A stretch of 64,000 nt of DNA. Origin: Butyricimonas sp. Marseille-P3923. GTDB lineage: Bacteria; Bacteroidota; Bacteroidia; Bacteroidales; Marinifilaceae. The notes under the pieces are model-generated. The model had not been told where the DNA came from. It searched no databases and was given only the letters and a program-made list of their open reading frames with translations. The position numbers and the translations under genes are program-made. Positions within the stretch are counted from its first letter, which is position 1. Each line of letters begins with the position of its first letter. Positions 36,595-44,897 of the stretch are shown in pieces. The stretch lies in NCBI RefSeq assembly GCF_900184685.1, contig NZ_FXXL01000007.1, forward strand, positions 310,001 through 374,000, read 5' to 3'.

Positions 36595-36897
36595 TTATGT
36601 TTGACATTGTTCTTCTATATCTAATAAATCATTAAACACGTTGTTTGTTTCTGCTAATAGATTATTTAAAAAATTATTATCAGAAGGAAGTCCTCTTACA
36701 AATTCTAGTTTAGAAGCAATACCATTATCTTTAATCTCATATATATTTAAATCTGAAGATTTGACATAGGAAGTTTCGGGAATGATTTTAGATAGTTGCT
36801 TCTTGATATTTTCATTACCTTGAGAAAGTTCAAATATTTGATTTGCTTTAATAGCCAATGTTAAATAGTTAATAAGGTAAGGACTATGTTTTGGCAC
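36595..36897 (-). CDS. small AT-rich hypothetical protein
   Basis: A 100-residue frame starting at GTG (no ATG available before an upstream stop). The sequence is non-repetitive and protein-like (LTLAIKANQIFELSQGNENI), with no signal peptide or membrane segment, and much more AT-rich than its neighbours. A TAATTTTG promoter box at 36925-36932 lies suitably upstream on the minus strand, which supports a real gene. I do not recognise the family. It lies convergent to the AAA-ATPase gene within the segment inserted between sigma and FecR, so it may have come with that segment. Confidence 0.45.
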   Translation of the reverse strand: MPKHSPYLINYLTLAIKANQIFELSQGNENIKKQLSKIIPETSYVKSSDLNIYEIKDNGIASKLEFVRGLPSDNNFLNNLLAETNNVFNDLLDIEEQCQT

Positions 36898-36924
36898 ATA
36901 ATTTTAAAATGCTTGATTTTCGAA

Positions 36925-36932
36925 CAAAATTA
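36925..36932 (-). promoter_or_regulatory. -7 box for small minus-strand gene
   Basis: Minus strand reads TAATTTTG, matching TAnnTTTG, about 27 bases before the GTG start at 36897. No -33 box at the ideal distance. Confidence 0.4.
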
Positions 36933-36963
36933 GGAAAAATATTTGACTCTATTTGCTACAAGA

Positions 36964-37089
36964 ATGGATTTCAAGACTTTTTTCTCGGAATATCATGACG
37001 TGTTGGTTTTGTGTGCCACGAATATTCTAAAAGATTTCTTACGAAAGCACTTTTTCAAAAAAAATGAATATTCCTGTCACATGATTTGA
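36964..37089 (+). pseudogene. fragment of an ECF sigma gene (66-bp copy of part of 34305-34880)
   Basis: Bases 36970-37035 match 34359-34424 of the locus 3 sigma gene with only two differences. An ATG at 36964 opens a 41-codon frame reading DFKTFFSEYHDVLVLCATNI (part of sigma region 2), then the match ends and an unrelated tail runs to a stop at 37089. It cannot make a working sigma factor. It lies 34 bases before the FecR start, where the 3' end of a sigma gene would be expected, so it marks a rearrangement of the original sigma-FecR junction. Confidence 0.8.
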
Positions 37090-37122
37090 GGGGTGGTGGT
37101 GTTATAGTAGAAAATAGTGATT

Positions 37123-38328
37123 ATGGAAGATGAGATTTTTAAAATTATTGCGGCGGAGATGGCGGGAGAGAAGGTGACAGAAGAGGAGAGAGGAAAGGTG
37201 GAGAGGTGGCGGGTAGAGAAGGAGGAGAACGAGAGGGTGTATAGGATGGTGGTGGGAGAATTGGGAGAGGTGGTGAGGTTGGTGAAGGCGAAGGGAGGAT
37301 TGGATGAGAAAGGGGCGTATGTGAGGTTGGAAGAGGAGATGCGGAGGAGAATAGTAGAAAGGAGTGGGAAAAGAGAAAGTGGAAGAGGGAAAGCGAGAAG
37401 GATGGCGTGGTGGAGATACGGGGCGAGTGTGGCTGGGGTGTTGTTGATGTTGGGAGTCGGGATGATGATGTGGATGAAGTCAGGAGGAGATGGAGAAAAG
37501 GTGACGGAGGAGCGGATTGTGCCGGGAAGTGGGCAGGTGATGTTGACATTAGGGCGGGGTGAGGTGGTGCCGTTGAAACGGGACACGAATGAGCTGATCG
37601 TGGCGGATACGGCATTACGGATTATGAATGAACGGAATACGCTGGTGTACACGAAGGTTGAAAGCAAGGGGAAAGCGGAGGATGTGGTGCACAACACGTT
37701 GACGGTTCCGGTAAGTGGGGAATATTGTCTTGTTTTGGCTGACGGGACAAAGGTGTTTTTGAATTCCGGTTCAGAGATTCGTTATCCGGCGATGTTTAGA
37801 GGAAAGCGACGGGAGGTTTTTCTGAAAGGCGAAGCGTGGTTTGAAGTGGCGAAAGACAGTACACGGGGATTTTGGGTACACGCGGGAGAAATGAATGTAA
37901 AAGTGTTGGGAACTTCTTTTAACGTGAAAGCCTACGAGAAATTGGGAACTGTGGCAACGACTCTTGTTGAAGGGTGCGTGGAGATTGTATGTGAAGGGAA
38001 AAACTTTCGAATTGTGCCGGGAGAGCAGTTCGTGTATGATAAAGATAGTAGGGAGTCGGACGTGAGGGAAGTGGATACTGAATTATATACTTCATGGAAA
38101 GATGGGTATTATAAGTTCCGGCAGGCGGCTTTGGAAGAGATTATGACGACACTTTCGGTGTGGTACGGGTTGAACGTGTTTTATCAGAATGAGGATGCGA
38201 AGCACATAGAGTTCACTGGAAAAGTGAAACGGTACGAGGATGTCCGGAACTTGTTGAATAAGTTCGAGCAAACGGAAAATGTGGTGTTTGATATAAAAGG
38301 AAACAACGTTGTTATTAGAGTAAAATAA
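37123..38328 (+). CDS. FecR-family anti-sigma factor (locus 3)
   Basis: A 401-residue single-pass protein: cytoplasmic part rich in Glu, Arg and Lys (1-95), membrane helix about 97-118 (YGASVAGVLLMLGVGMMMWM), FecR domain about 190-295 (LTVPVSGEYCLVLADGTKVF, LNSGSEIRYP, VKVLGTSFNVKAY), DUF4974-type tail about 330-401. ATG at 37123 is used; the frame also has a GTG two codons earlier. The first 400 bases are unusually poor in C and rich in G and A, with AGG and AGA arginine codons, unlike the rest of the gene. Its partner sigma is presumably 34305-34880; its transporter is the STN-bearing SusC at 38434-42015. Confidence 0.93.
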   Translation: MEDEIFKIIAAEMAGEKVTEEERGKVERWRVEKEENERVYRMVVGELGEVVRLVKAKGGLDEKGAYVRLEEEMRRRIVERSGKRESGRGKARRMAWWRYGASVAGVLLMLGVGMMMWMKSGGDGEKVTEERIVPGSGQVMLTLGRGEVVPLKRDTNELIVADTALRIMNERNTLVYTKVESKGKAEDVVHNTLTVPVSGEYCLVLADGTKVFLNSGSEIRYPAMFRGKRREVFLKGEAWFEVAKDSTRGFWVHAGEMNVKVLGTSFNVKAYEKLGTVATTLVEGCVEIVCEGKNFRIVPGEQFVYDKDSRESDVREVDTELYTSWKDGYYKFRQAALEEIMTTLSVWYGLNVFYQNEDAKHIEFTGKVKRYEDVRNLLNKFEQTENVVFDIKGNNVVIRVK

Positions 38329-38329
38329 A

Positions 38330-38362
38330 AAAAGCTGTTCGCATGGACGTGGAACAGCTTTT
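38330..38362 (+). promoter_or_regulatory. intercistronic stem-loop between fecR-type and susC-type genes (locus 3)
   Basis: AAAAGCTGTTC (38330-38340) pairs perfectly with GAACAGCTTTT (38352-38362) around an 11-base loop, starting right after the FecR stop. There are only a few T residues behind it, so it may be a leaky terminator or an mRNA-stabilising structure that sets the FecR to SusC ratio. The corresponding hairpin of locus 1 is at 6400-6423. Confidence 0.6.
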
Positions 38363-38433
38363 AGTTAAAGCATGAAGGCGAGAATGTGGTTATTTAGCCA
38401 ACATGCAAAGTAGAATTTTCAAAACATAAAGGT

Positions 38434-41400
38434 ATGAAAAAAAATCGAATCGGAGCAAGATCCGGAGGAAGGATTTTTGTCCGAAAATGGATGATGATGA
38501 TGAAGTTTGTATTTATTTTCCTGATTTGTAGCTTGGTACAGGTACAGGCTGCGGTGTATTCACAGCAATCAAAAGTTTCTGTGGAATTAAAAAATGTGAC
38601 GCTGGAAAAAGTTTTTCAGGAGTTGGAACGGCAAACGGGTTATAGTTTTCTCTATAATCATCGGGTAATAGAAGTGCGAGGAAAGGTGAGTGTTCAAGTG
38701 GTTGATAAAGAGTTGGGAGTTGTTCTCGACGATTTATTGACCAAATTAGGATTGGGATTTACTTTTGACGATAATCTGGTGATTATAAAGGAACAACCTC
38801 GGATATGGGGGCAAGATTCCGTACGAAAAAGTTTGCGGATCGTGGGAAAAGTAGTTGACGAGAAAAAGCTACCGATGCCGGGGGTAACCGTAAAAGTTGT
38901 TGGACTCCCCGTGGGTACGGCAACGAACGAGAAAGGGCGATTTGCGATAGAATTGCCTTTGGTAAAAGGAACACTGGAATTTTCTTTTGTCGGTTTTAAA
39001 AAGAAAATAATAGAGTTTTCGGAGAAGACGGCTAAAGACACGCTTCGGATCGTTATGGAAGAAGATGTCCAAGCGTTGGACGAAACGGTTGTGGTGGCGT
39101 ATGGGACAACAACAAGACGCGAAGCTACGGGGGCTATTTCGGTGGTGAAGGCGGATGAATTGAAAGGAATTCCTTCCACGAGTATTGCCGGATTGCTACA
39201 AGGACGGGTTGCCGGATTGGATATAACCCAGATGTCCGGTTCTCCCGGTGGTGGGGGTACGGCAATCGTCATTCGGGGATACAATTCTTTTGATATTTCT
39301 CAGCAAAATCGTTTTTCCGATCCGCTTTGGGTCGTTGACGGTGTACCTTTGAATGCTTTTGATTCTCCTGTGACGGGAACGAATCTTTTATCAGATATCA
39401 ATCCGGATATGATTGAATCCATACAAGTATTGAAAGATGCTTCAGCTGCTTCTCTTTACGGCTCTCGAGCGGCGAACGGGGTGATTATCGTGACAACAAA
39501 AAAAGGTCGGAAGAATATGAAAGCGACTTTTTCGGCTAATGTGTCGTATTCTTGGAGTTGGGTACCGGAATTGCCAACGATTACGGTGGGTAAAGGGGAA
39601 CGGAATACTCGTTTATTGGCTCTTGCAAATACTAAAACAGCTTATTATGATCCATTAACACAGATGTATAAGTACCCGATTTCCAACGAGGAGGTGTTTG
39701 AGAAGAAAGAGGGAAGTTTCGATTATTTTTTTTCTGCGTTCTCGGGTGGTCCGGCAGCATTGATTTATCAAGATAGTTTAAATTCTTTTTATAATAACCA
39801 GACAAATTTCTTTCCTACTTATTTCCGTACGGGTAGGGTGTTGAATGCGAATATGCAGACCTATGGTGGTGGAGAAAATATGAATTATGGTATTGGTTTG
39901 GGATTTTATGATGAATCGGGCGTATTCGTGGGTACGGGATTTCAACGGGTGGATTTGAATGCAACCTTGAATGTGACTCCAGTGAATCGCTTGAACGTGG
40001 ATTTACGAATGAACGCTTCACTTTTAACTCGGGATAGGGGGGAGAAAACTGATGAATTAGGGTGGGCGGCTCCCTCTATAGAAGTCGTGCCGGGTGATCC
40101 CTATTGGTTGAGTTCTCTTTATCCGGGAGAGGGGTCTGAATCGTGGCAAGCCACGTTGGATGCATTGCGCGGAACCAAAGAAAAGAATCGGGCTGTACGT
40201 TTGCGAAGTAATTTTAAAATTGGTTATGATGTGATTCCCGGATTAAATGTTTCGGTTTCTTTGGCTGCAGATTATTCTATTCATCGGCGGAATTATTTCC
40301 AACCTTCTTATTTGGATAATGATGGATTTTCTAAATCTATCGGGGAAACGAGTATTAACCTAATGGTGTTGAACGAGAACCTAGTTTCCTATCAAAAGAT
40401 TTTTAAAGAGGAGCATTCTTTAAGTTTGATGGCTGGTTTTTCTTATGAATATGATCAAATGGAATACAACGGGGGAAGTGCGGAAAATTCTCCAAGTGAT
40501 AAGATTTATTATGCCCCCTCGGGGATGCCGGATATCGGTTATATTGATCAATGGGGGCAACAGGTACCTGTGGCTTTCCAACATTATCGTTCAGATATGG
40601 TAGAGAAAAAGTTGATGTCCTATTTTGGGCGTCTGGAATACAATTACAAAAAGAAGTATCTTTTCTCTGTCAGCTATCGCCGAGATGGAAGTTCTGTTTT
40701 CGGTAAAGATTGCCGATGGGGAGCATTCCCTTCCGTGGCGGCAGGATGGACGTTTTCAGAGGAAAATTTTATAAAAGGTAACTTCGGGTGGCTTTCTTTT
40801 GGAAAATTACGTGCTAGTTGGGGTAAGTCCGGAAAACAATTTGAGGATGCTTATTTAGCTTTAGGTTTGATGACATCAGGAATGCATTCGGAATATGGAA
40901 ATTCCATATTGTTACCTAACGAGGGTGGGGGATTATTTAATAATGATCTTTCTTGGGAAGAGACAGACCAATATGATTTCGGTTTGGATTTGGACTTGTT
41001 TAATCATCGTTTTGGGGTTATTTTGGATTATTATTATCGTTACACGGATAAGTTATTGTTCCCCATGCCTCTTGTTGGAGATTATAATGGTTATGTTACT
41101 CAGTGGCGAAATGCCGGAGCTATTTCAAATGAAGGATTAGAACTTTTAATAAAGTATGAAATTTTATGCAATTCTGATTTTTACTGGAAAATATCCATTA
41201 ATGGAGCGAAAAATTGGAATCGGGTAGAGAAATCTGAAACAGGTAAGGATTTAAATACCGGACTTGTTATAGGAAAACCGTTGAATCGTATTCAAGGTTT
41301 TTTGACACAAGGATTTATTAATCAACAAGGGGATGTGGCAGCCACATTTTCAAGTGGGGGAGAAAATTGTTATTTGTATCCGAATACAGGAAAATCAACT

Positions 41401-42015
41401 TTTTACACACTTGGAGATTACAAGTTTATAGACGTAAATGGAGATGGGGAAATTGATTATGATGATTATGTGAGTTTAGGAAGTGCCTTACCTATAGTCA
41501 ACGGGGGCATTGTGAATGAGTTCCAATGGAAAAATTTTGATTTGAATCTTGTAATGCACTATTCTGTCGGGCGACACATGGTGAATCAATTAGATATGAA
41601 TTCTCTGGCATTTATAACAAGACCGGATCATATGTATTATGCTCATCCTTTGTTATTGGATATTAAAAAGGTTTCTTTTTGGAAAGAGACAGGCGATAAT
41701 GATGCAAAATATCCTTTGTTTCAAATGGCAGGGAAGTATCAGTATGGTAGTTCTTCTGTTTTAGATCGTCAGGTAGAGAATGTGAATTATTTAAAATTCA
41801 AGACTTTGACTATCGGTTATAATTTGCGGGGAAAGTTCGTGGAACGTTGGGGTATTTCACAATTAAGGATGTTTGTCACGGGAGAGAATCTTTGGACATG
41901 GACGAATTATTCCGGAATAGATCCAGAAACTGTAAGTATCCAGACGGGGATAGATTCCGGATTAAATTATCCTCTTGCTCGAAGATTCACGTTAGGTTTA
42001 ACTGTAAAATTTTAA
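38434..42015 (+). CDS. SusC-type TonB-dependent transporter with STN domain (locus 3)
   Basis: A 1193-residue outer-membrane transporter. Signal segment about 20-43 (FVFIFLICSLVQVQAAVYSQ), STN domain about 45-115 (VSVELKNVTLEKVFQELERQ), carboxypeptidase-regulatory-like domain about 135-210, plug about 220-355 (LDETVVVAYGT, SGSPGGGGTAIVIRGYNS, LWVVDGVPL, LKDASAASLYGSRAANGV), barrel ending in FTLGLTVKF. The canonical SGSPG and VRG-like motifs are closer to glycan-type SusC proteins than those of loci 1 and 2. From about 39.6 kb on the gene is more AT-rich than its first third. It is followed by SusD with a ribosome-binding site overlapping its stop. Confidence 0.93.
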   Translation: MKKNRIGARSGGRIFVRKWMMMMKFVFIFLICSLVQVQAAVYSQQSKVSVELKNVTLEKVFQELERQTGYSFLYNHRVIEVRGKVSVQVVDKELGVVLDDLLTKLGLGFTFDDNLVIIKEQPRIWGQDSVRKSLRIVGKVVDEKKLPMPGVTVKVVGLPVGTATNEKGRFAIELPLVKGTLEFSFVGFKKKIIEFSEKTAKDTLRIVMEEDVQALDETVVVAYGTTTRREATGAISVVKADELKGIPSTSIAGLLQGRVAGLDITQMSGSPGGGGTAIVIRGYNSFDISQQNRFSDPLWVVDGVPLNAFDSPVTGTNLLSDINPDMIESIQVLKDASAASLYGSRAANGVIIVTTKKGRKNMKATFSANVSYSWSWVPELPTITVGKGERNTRLLALANTKTAYYDPLTQMYKYPISNEEVFEKKEGSFDYFFSAFSGGPAALIYQDSLNSFYNNQTNFFPTYFRTGRVLNANMQTYGGGENMNYGIGLGFYDESGVFVGTGFQRVDLNATLNVTPVNRLNVDLRMNASLLTRDRGEKTDELGWAAPSIEVVPGDPYWLSSLYPGEGSESWQATLDALRGTKEKNRAVRLRSNFKIGYDVIPGLNVSVSLAADYSIHRRNYFQPSYLDNDGFSKSIGETSINLMVLNENLVSYQKIFKEEHSLSLMAGFSYEYDQMEYNGGSAENSPSDKIYYAPSGMPDIGYIDQWGQQVPVAFQHYRSDMVEKKLMSYFGRLEYNYKKKYLFSVSYRRDGSSVFGKDCRWGAFPSVAAGWTFSEENFIKGNFGWLSFGKLRASWGKSGKQFEDAYLALGLMTSGMHSEYGNSILLPNEGGGLFNNDLSWEETDQYDFGLDLDLFNHRFGVILDYYYRYTDKLLFPMPLVGDYNGYVTQWRNAGAISNEGLELLIKYEILCNSDFYWKISINGAKNWNRVEKSETGKDLNTGLVIGKPLNRIQGFLTQGFINQQGDVAATFSSGGENCYLYPNTGKSTFYTLGDYKFIDVNGDGEIDYDDYVSLGSALPIVNGGIVNEFQWKNFDLNLVMHYSVGRHMVNQLDMNSLAFITRPDHMYYAHPLLLDIKKVSFWKETGDNDAKYPLFQMAGKYQYGSSSVLDRQVENVNYLKFKTLTIGYNLRGKFVERWGISQLRMFVTGENLWTWTNYSGIDPETVSIQTGIDSGLNYPLARRFTLGLTVKF

Positions 42016-42020
42016 GGAGG
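42014..42020 (+). promoter_or_regulatory. ribosome-binding site that fixes the SusD start
   Basis: AAGGAGG overlaps the SusC stop codon. It lies only 1 base before an ATG at 42022 but 7 bases before ATG 42028, so the latter is the likely start. Such strong sites are rare in this window. Confidence 0.65.
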
Positions 42021-42027
42021 AATGATA

Positions 42028-43566
42028 ATGAAAATAGTAATATTGTTACTGGTTTTAGGTTTGTGTATGATTAGTTGTGACGATCAATTAGATGTCTTGC
42101 CGGAAAACTCATTAACATTAAATAATGCTTTGACAACTCCACAAGATTTTGAATCAGCCATTAGTGGCGTAGAACAAAAATTGAGGTATACGTTTATAGA
42201 AAATTCTCCAATGACGCAAGAACTAAAAGGTTTTTACGTGGATGAGATTGCTGATTGGGTTGCAGGATGGAGTACAAATGAATATACTTCAGAAGAAATT
42301 GTGGCAAGTAATATGAACAATTGGCATGGCTATTATTCCGGGATTGCTGCGGCTAATGCAATTTTGAATCGGGTGGATGATGTATCTTTTTCTCAAGAAC
42401 GAAGGAATATCTACAAAGGGCAAGCGTTGTTTTTTAAAGCGGTGTTTTATTTACGTTTAGTGCAACGTTGGGGGAATTGTATCTTAGTAAAAGATGATGT
42501 GATTTATAAACCGACGGCAAAGTCCCCTTGGGAAGAGGTAACGGATTATGCTATTGAGTTGTCTGGGGAAGCGGTAGATTTACTTCCAGAATTTGATAAA
42601 ATGACCAATTGGAAAGGGGAAAACTATGCAAACAAGGCTACGCCCGGTAAAGGAGCGGCTAATGCATTGTTAGCGTATCTTTGTGCTTGGAAGGCTGGCT
42701 GCAAGTATTTTGCATCGAATCAAAATTATGATGAGAAGTTATTGTGGGAACAAGTGGAAAAAGCTTGTACAAGTATTATTGGTTCTGGCACTTATTCTTT
42801 GGAACCGAATCCAGAAGCTGTTTGTACAAGTGGTTTGATAGAAAATAGTCAGGAAAGTATATATGAAACTATAAATAGAGGGTATGAATATGAACTGAGT
42901 GATTTTGAAAGTATGGCTTTAGTGAATCTTCTTGCTTTTTATGGAGCTCATTATGTGGGATATCCCTTTAATCCTTTTGCAAATGAGGAAACAATAAAAA
43001 ACAGTGATTATAAAATTAAAGTGGCAACCGTCAATAGGTGGTTCACAAATGGAGATTTACGTAAGGAGGCATATTTTTATAAAGTAGATGAATTGGCGGA
43101 AAAGGCCGGAGGTAATGCGCATGTATATAAATATAGAGGAATTACATACATGAAAGAGAGTGGAGCTATGTGTGGATTAACTCAAAATAGAGTTTGGTGG
43201 AGATTGGCTGACATTTATCTTTTAAGGGCAGAAAGTCGGGTAAGATTAGGTGATATGGATGGGGCTATTGCCGATTTGAATGAGATTCGGGAACGTGCCG
43301 GGGCGAAATGTTACGAAAGTTCGGAAGATAGCGGCGATTTGCGTTATACGATATTTTTGGAAAGACAGAAAGAGTTATTGCTGGAGGGACATCGTTATTT
43401 TGACGTGATTCGTAATGGGTATGTGAATACAGAATTAAAAGGAAATTTTGGAACGCTTAGCGTACAAGATATAAAGGATGGAGCATTGTTTATGTGTATA
43501 GGAAACATGGCTTTCACGAATAATCCGTTGATGCGACAGAATGCTTATTGGTTTAGAAGAATGTAG
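42028..43566 (+). CDS. SusD/RagB-type nutrient-binding lipoprotein (locus 3)
   Basis: A 512-residue lipoprotein with lipobox CMISC (Cys about residue 17) and mature start CDDQLDVLPENSLTLNNAL. SusD marks: YKGQALFFKAVFYLRLVQRW (about 130-150), KGAANALLAYLCAWKAG, WRLADIYLLRAESRVRLGDM and the C-terminal FLERQKELLLEGHRYFDVIR. It binds the substrate for the SusC at 38434-42015. The gene is AT-rich compared with the SusD genes of locus 2, pointing to a different origin of this uptake system. Confidence 0.93.
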   Translation: MKIVILLLVLGLCMISCDDQLDVLPENSLTLNNALTTPQDFESAISGVEQKLRYTFIENSPMTQELKGFYVDEIADWVAGWSTNEYTSEEIVASNMNNWHGYYSGIAAANAILNRVDDVSFSQERRNIYKGQALFFKAVFYLRLVQRWGNCILVKDDVIYKPTAKSPWEEVTDYAIELSGEAVDLLPEFDKMTNWKGENYANKATPGKGAANALLAYLCAWKAGCKYFASNQNYDEKLLWEQVEKACTSIIGSGTYSLEPNPEAVCTSGLIENSQESIYETINRGYEYELSDFESMALVNLLAFYGAHYVGYPFNPFANEETIKNSDYKIKVATVNRWFTNGDLRKEAYFYKVDELAEKAGGNAHVYKYRGITYMKESGAMCGLTQNRVWWRLADIYLLRAESRVRLGDMDGAIADLNEIRERAGAKCYESSEDSGDLRYTIFLERQKELLLEGHRYFDVIRNGYVNTELKGNFGTLSVQDIKDGALFMCIGNMAFTNNPLMRQNAYWFRRM

Positions 43567-43598
43567 AAGTTATTTAGAATTTAAATCTATGGTTTGAT

Positions 43599-44255
43599 AT
43601 GAAAATGTTACGATATGTATTGTTGAATATTTGTGTATTATTATTTCTTGTCGGGTGTGACACAAAGCAGGAGGTGATATACACTGGTGTTTCTAGTCCT
43701 TATTTTGAAGGGACTGTATTGGATTATTTGAGAGCGGACAAAAAGAATTGGAGTTTGACTGTAGAGATGATTGAACGAGCCGGATTGGTTGATTTGTTCG
43801 AGGGGAATGATGAGAATGTGCCGGAGATCACGTTTTGGGCCCCGTCTTCTTATTCTATATTACGATTTTTGTTAAAATCACAACAAGATGCTATCCCGGA
43901 GGCTACTTATAGGAGTGTTGGAGAGATTCCTGTTGACCTTTGTAGGAGTTATATTTTAAGATGTGTGGTGAAAGGTAAGTTCTTGAAAGATAGTATCGGT
44001 TTCAGGAACGAGATGTATCGAATCTCAGATGAAGAACAGAATGGTGGAAGGGAGTTTGTTACTTTGGATGGGAATCGACTCCGTGCATGTCGCGAGAAAT
44101 CTGATTGGGCCGGGGTTCCAGATGTAGGACCGGTGTCGTTACAATTATGGTCTATCACGAGGAGTACATTTGTAGAGGTTGCCTCACCGGATATTCAACC
44201 TACGAATGGGGTGGTACATGCCTTGGGATATGGTTTTGAGTTTGGTAAAATCTAA
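43599..44255 (+). CDS. fasciclin (FAS1)-domain lipoprotein
   Basis: A 218-residue lipoprotein: signal ending in FLVGC (Cys about residue 20), then a single FAS1-like domain (about 35-215). FAS1 marks seen are TVLDYLRADKKNWSLTVEMI, the ITFWAPSSYSILRFL box, RSYILRCVVKGKF, and the terminal VASPDIQPTNGVVHALGYGF. FAS1 domains mediate adhesion or carbohydrate and protein binding; in Bacteroidota they often follow SusC/SusD genes. It lies 32 bases after SusD and 11 before the next lipoprotein, so it is an accessory surface protein of locus 3. Confidence 0.83.
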   Translation: MKMLRYVLLNICVLLFLVGCDTKQEVIYTGVSSPYFEGTVLDYLRADKKNWSLTVEMIERAGLVDLFEGNDENVPEITFWAPSSYSILRFLLKSQQDAIPEATYRSVGEIPVDLCRSYILRCVVKGKFLKDSIGFRNEMYRISDEEQNGGREFVTLDGNRLRACREKSDWAGVPDVGPVSLQLWSITRSTFVEVASPDIQPTNGVVHALGYGFEFGKI

Positions 44256-44266
44256 AGGAAAGAGTT

Positions 44267-44809
44267 ATGAAAAGAATGAAATTAGGAATGTTGGTGTTAT
44301 TGGTTTATCTGTTGCTGGAGGGATGTCAAGATGTGGAGATCGGTTTCTTGGTTACGGAATATGCCAGTTATAGTTTGGATTCCATGGTAATTCGGAAAGA
44401 GTTAGATGCAACAGAACCTTATTGGGGACTGAATCCTGAATATGAAGAATACTTGAATAAGGGGTGGACTCCGGAATTGATTAAAACGATTTTTCCCAAT
44501 TTGAAACCTATGATTTTACTAGGTGCGGGAGTAGATTATTACCGAGTACTAAATAAGCAGCCTTGGACGGGTAGTGCTATTGAAGGGATTGAAGGATCTA
44601 CTCCTATTTGGGTGAGAGTGAAGGAGGTTAAGAGTACAAATGGTAATACTGTGCCATTGATGGAATGTATATCGGTACGGGGCAATGGAATAATAGAGGT
44701 CCCATTGAAAAATGATATTCCTGTAGGACGTTATCTTGTTTCTTTGACTTTTTGGAACGAAGGATGGTCAAAAGATGTGGATGATTGTTTCACGATTATC
44801 GTGAAGTAA
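44267..44809 (+). CDS. hypothetical lipoprotein, last gene of locus 3
   Basis: A 180-residue lipoprotein: signal ending in LLLEGC (Cys about residue 20), then a domain without a recognised family. Visible features are YSLDSMVIRKELDATEPYWG, a WTGSAIEGIEGSTPIWVRV stretch and a terminal beta-rich part ending in DDCFTIIVK, suggesting an Ig-like fold. It is closed by a hairpin at 44845-44876. Position implies a surface accessory protein for the SusC/SusD pair. Confidence 0.75.
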   Translation: MKRMKLGMLVLLVYLLLEGCQDVEIGFLVTEYASYSLDSMVIRKELDATEPYWGLNPEYEEYLNKGWTPELIKTIFPNLKPMILLGAGVDYYRVLNKQPWTGSAIEGIEGSTPIWVRVKEVKSTNGNTVPLMECISVRGNGIIEVPLKNDIPVGRYLVSLTFWNEGWSKDVDDCFTIIVK

Positions 44810-44844
44810 CGTTGAGTGTTAAGTTTATGGTGTAAAGTTTTTTG

Positions 44845-44876
44845 GGACGGGCTGGTGTTTTGTTGTCAGTCCGTCC
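44845..44876 (+). terminator. hairpin ending locus 3
   Basis: GGACGGGCTG (44845-44854) pairs with CAGTCCGTCC (44867-44876) with one G-U pair; the stem is followed by TTTAAATT. A moderate intrinsic terminator. Confidence 0.6.
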
Positions 44877-44897
44877 TTTAAATTAAAGTAGAAAAGT

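Noticed and set aside
37077-37697. Minus-strand open frame of 206 codons rich in Ser and Pro
   Set aside because: It is the shadow of the C-poor FecR gene; the skewed composition removes stop codons on the other strand.
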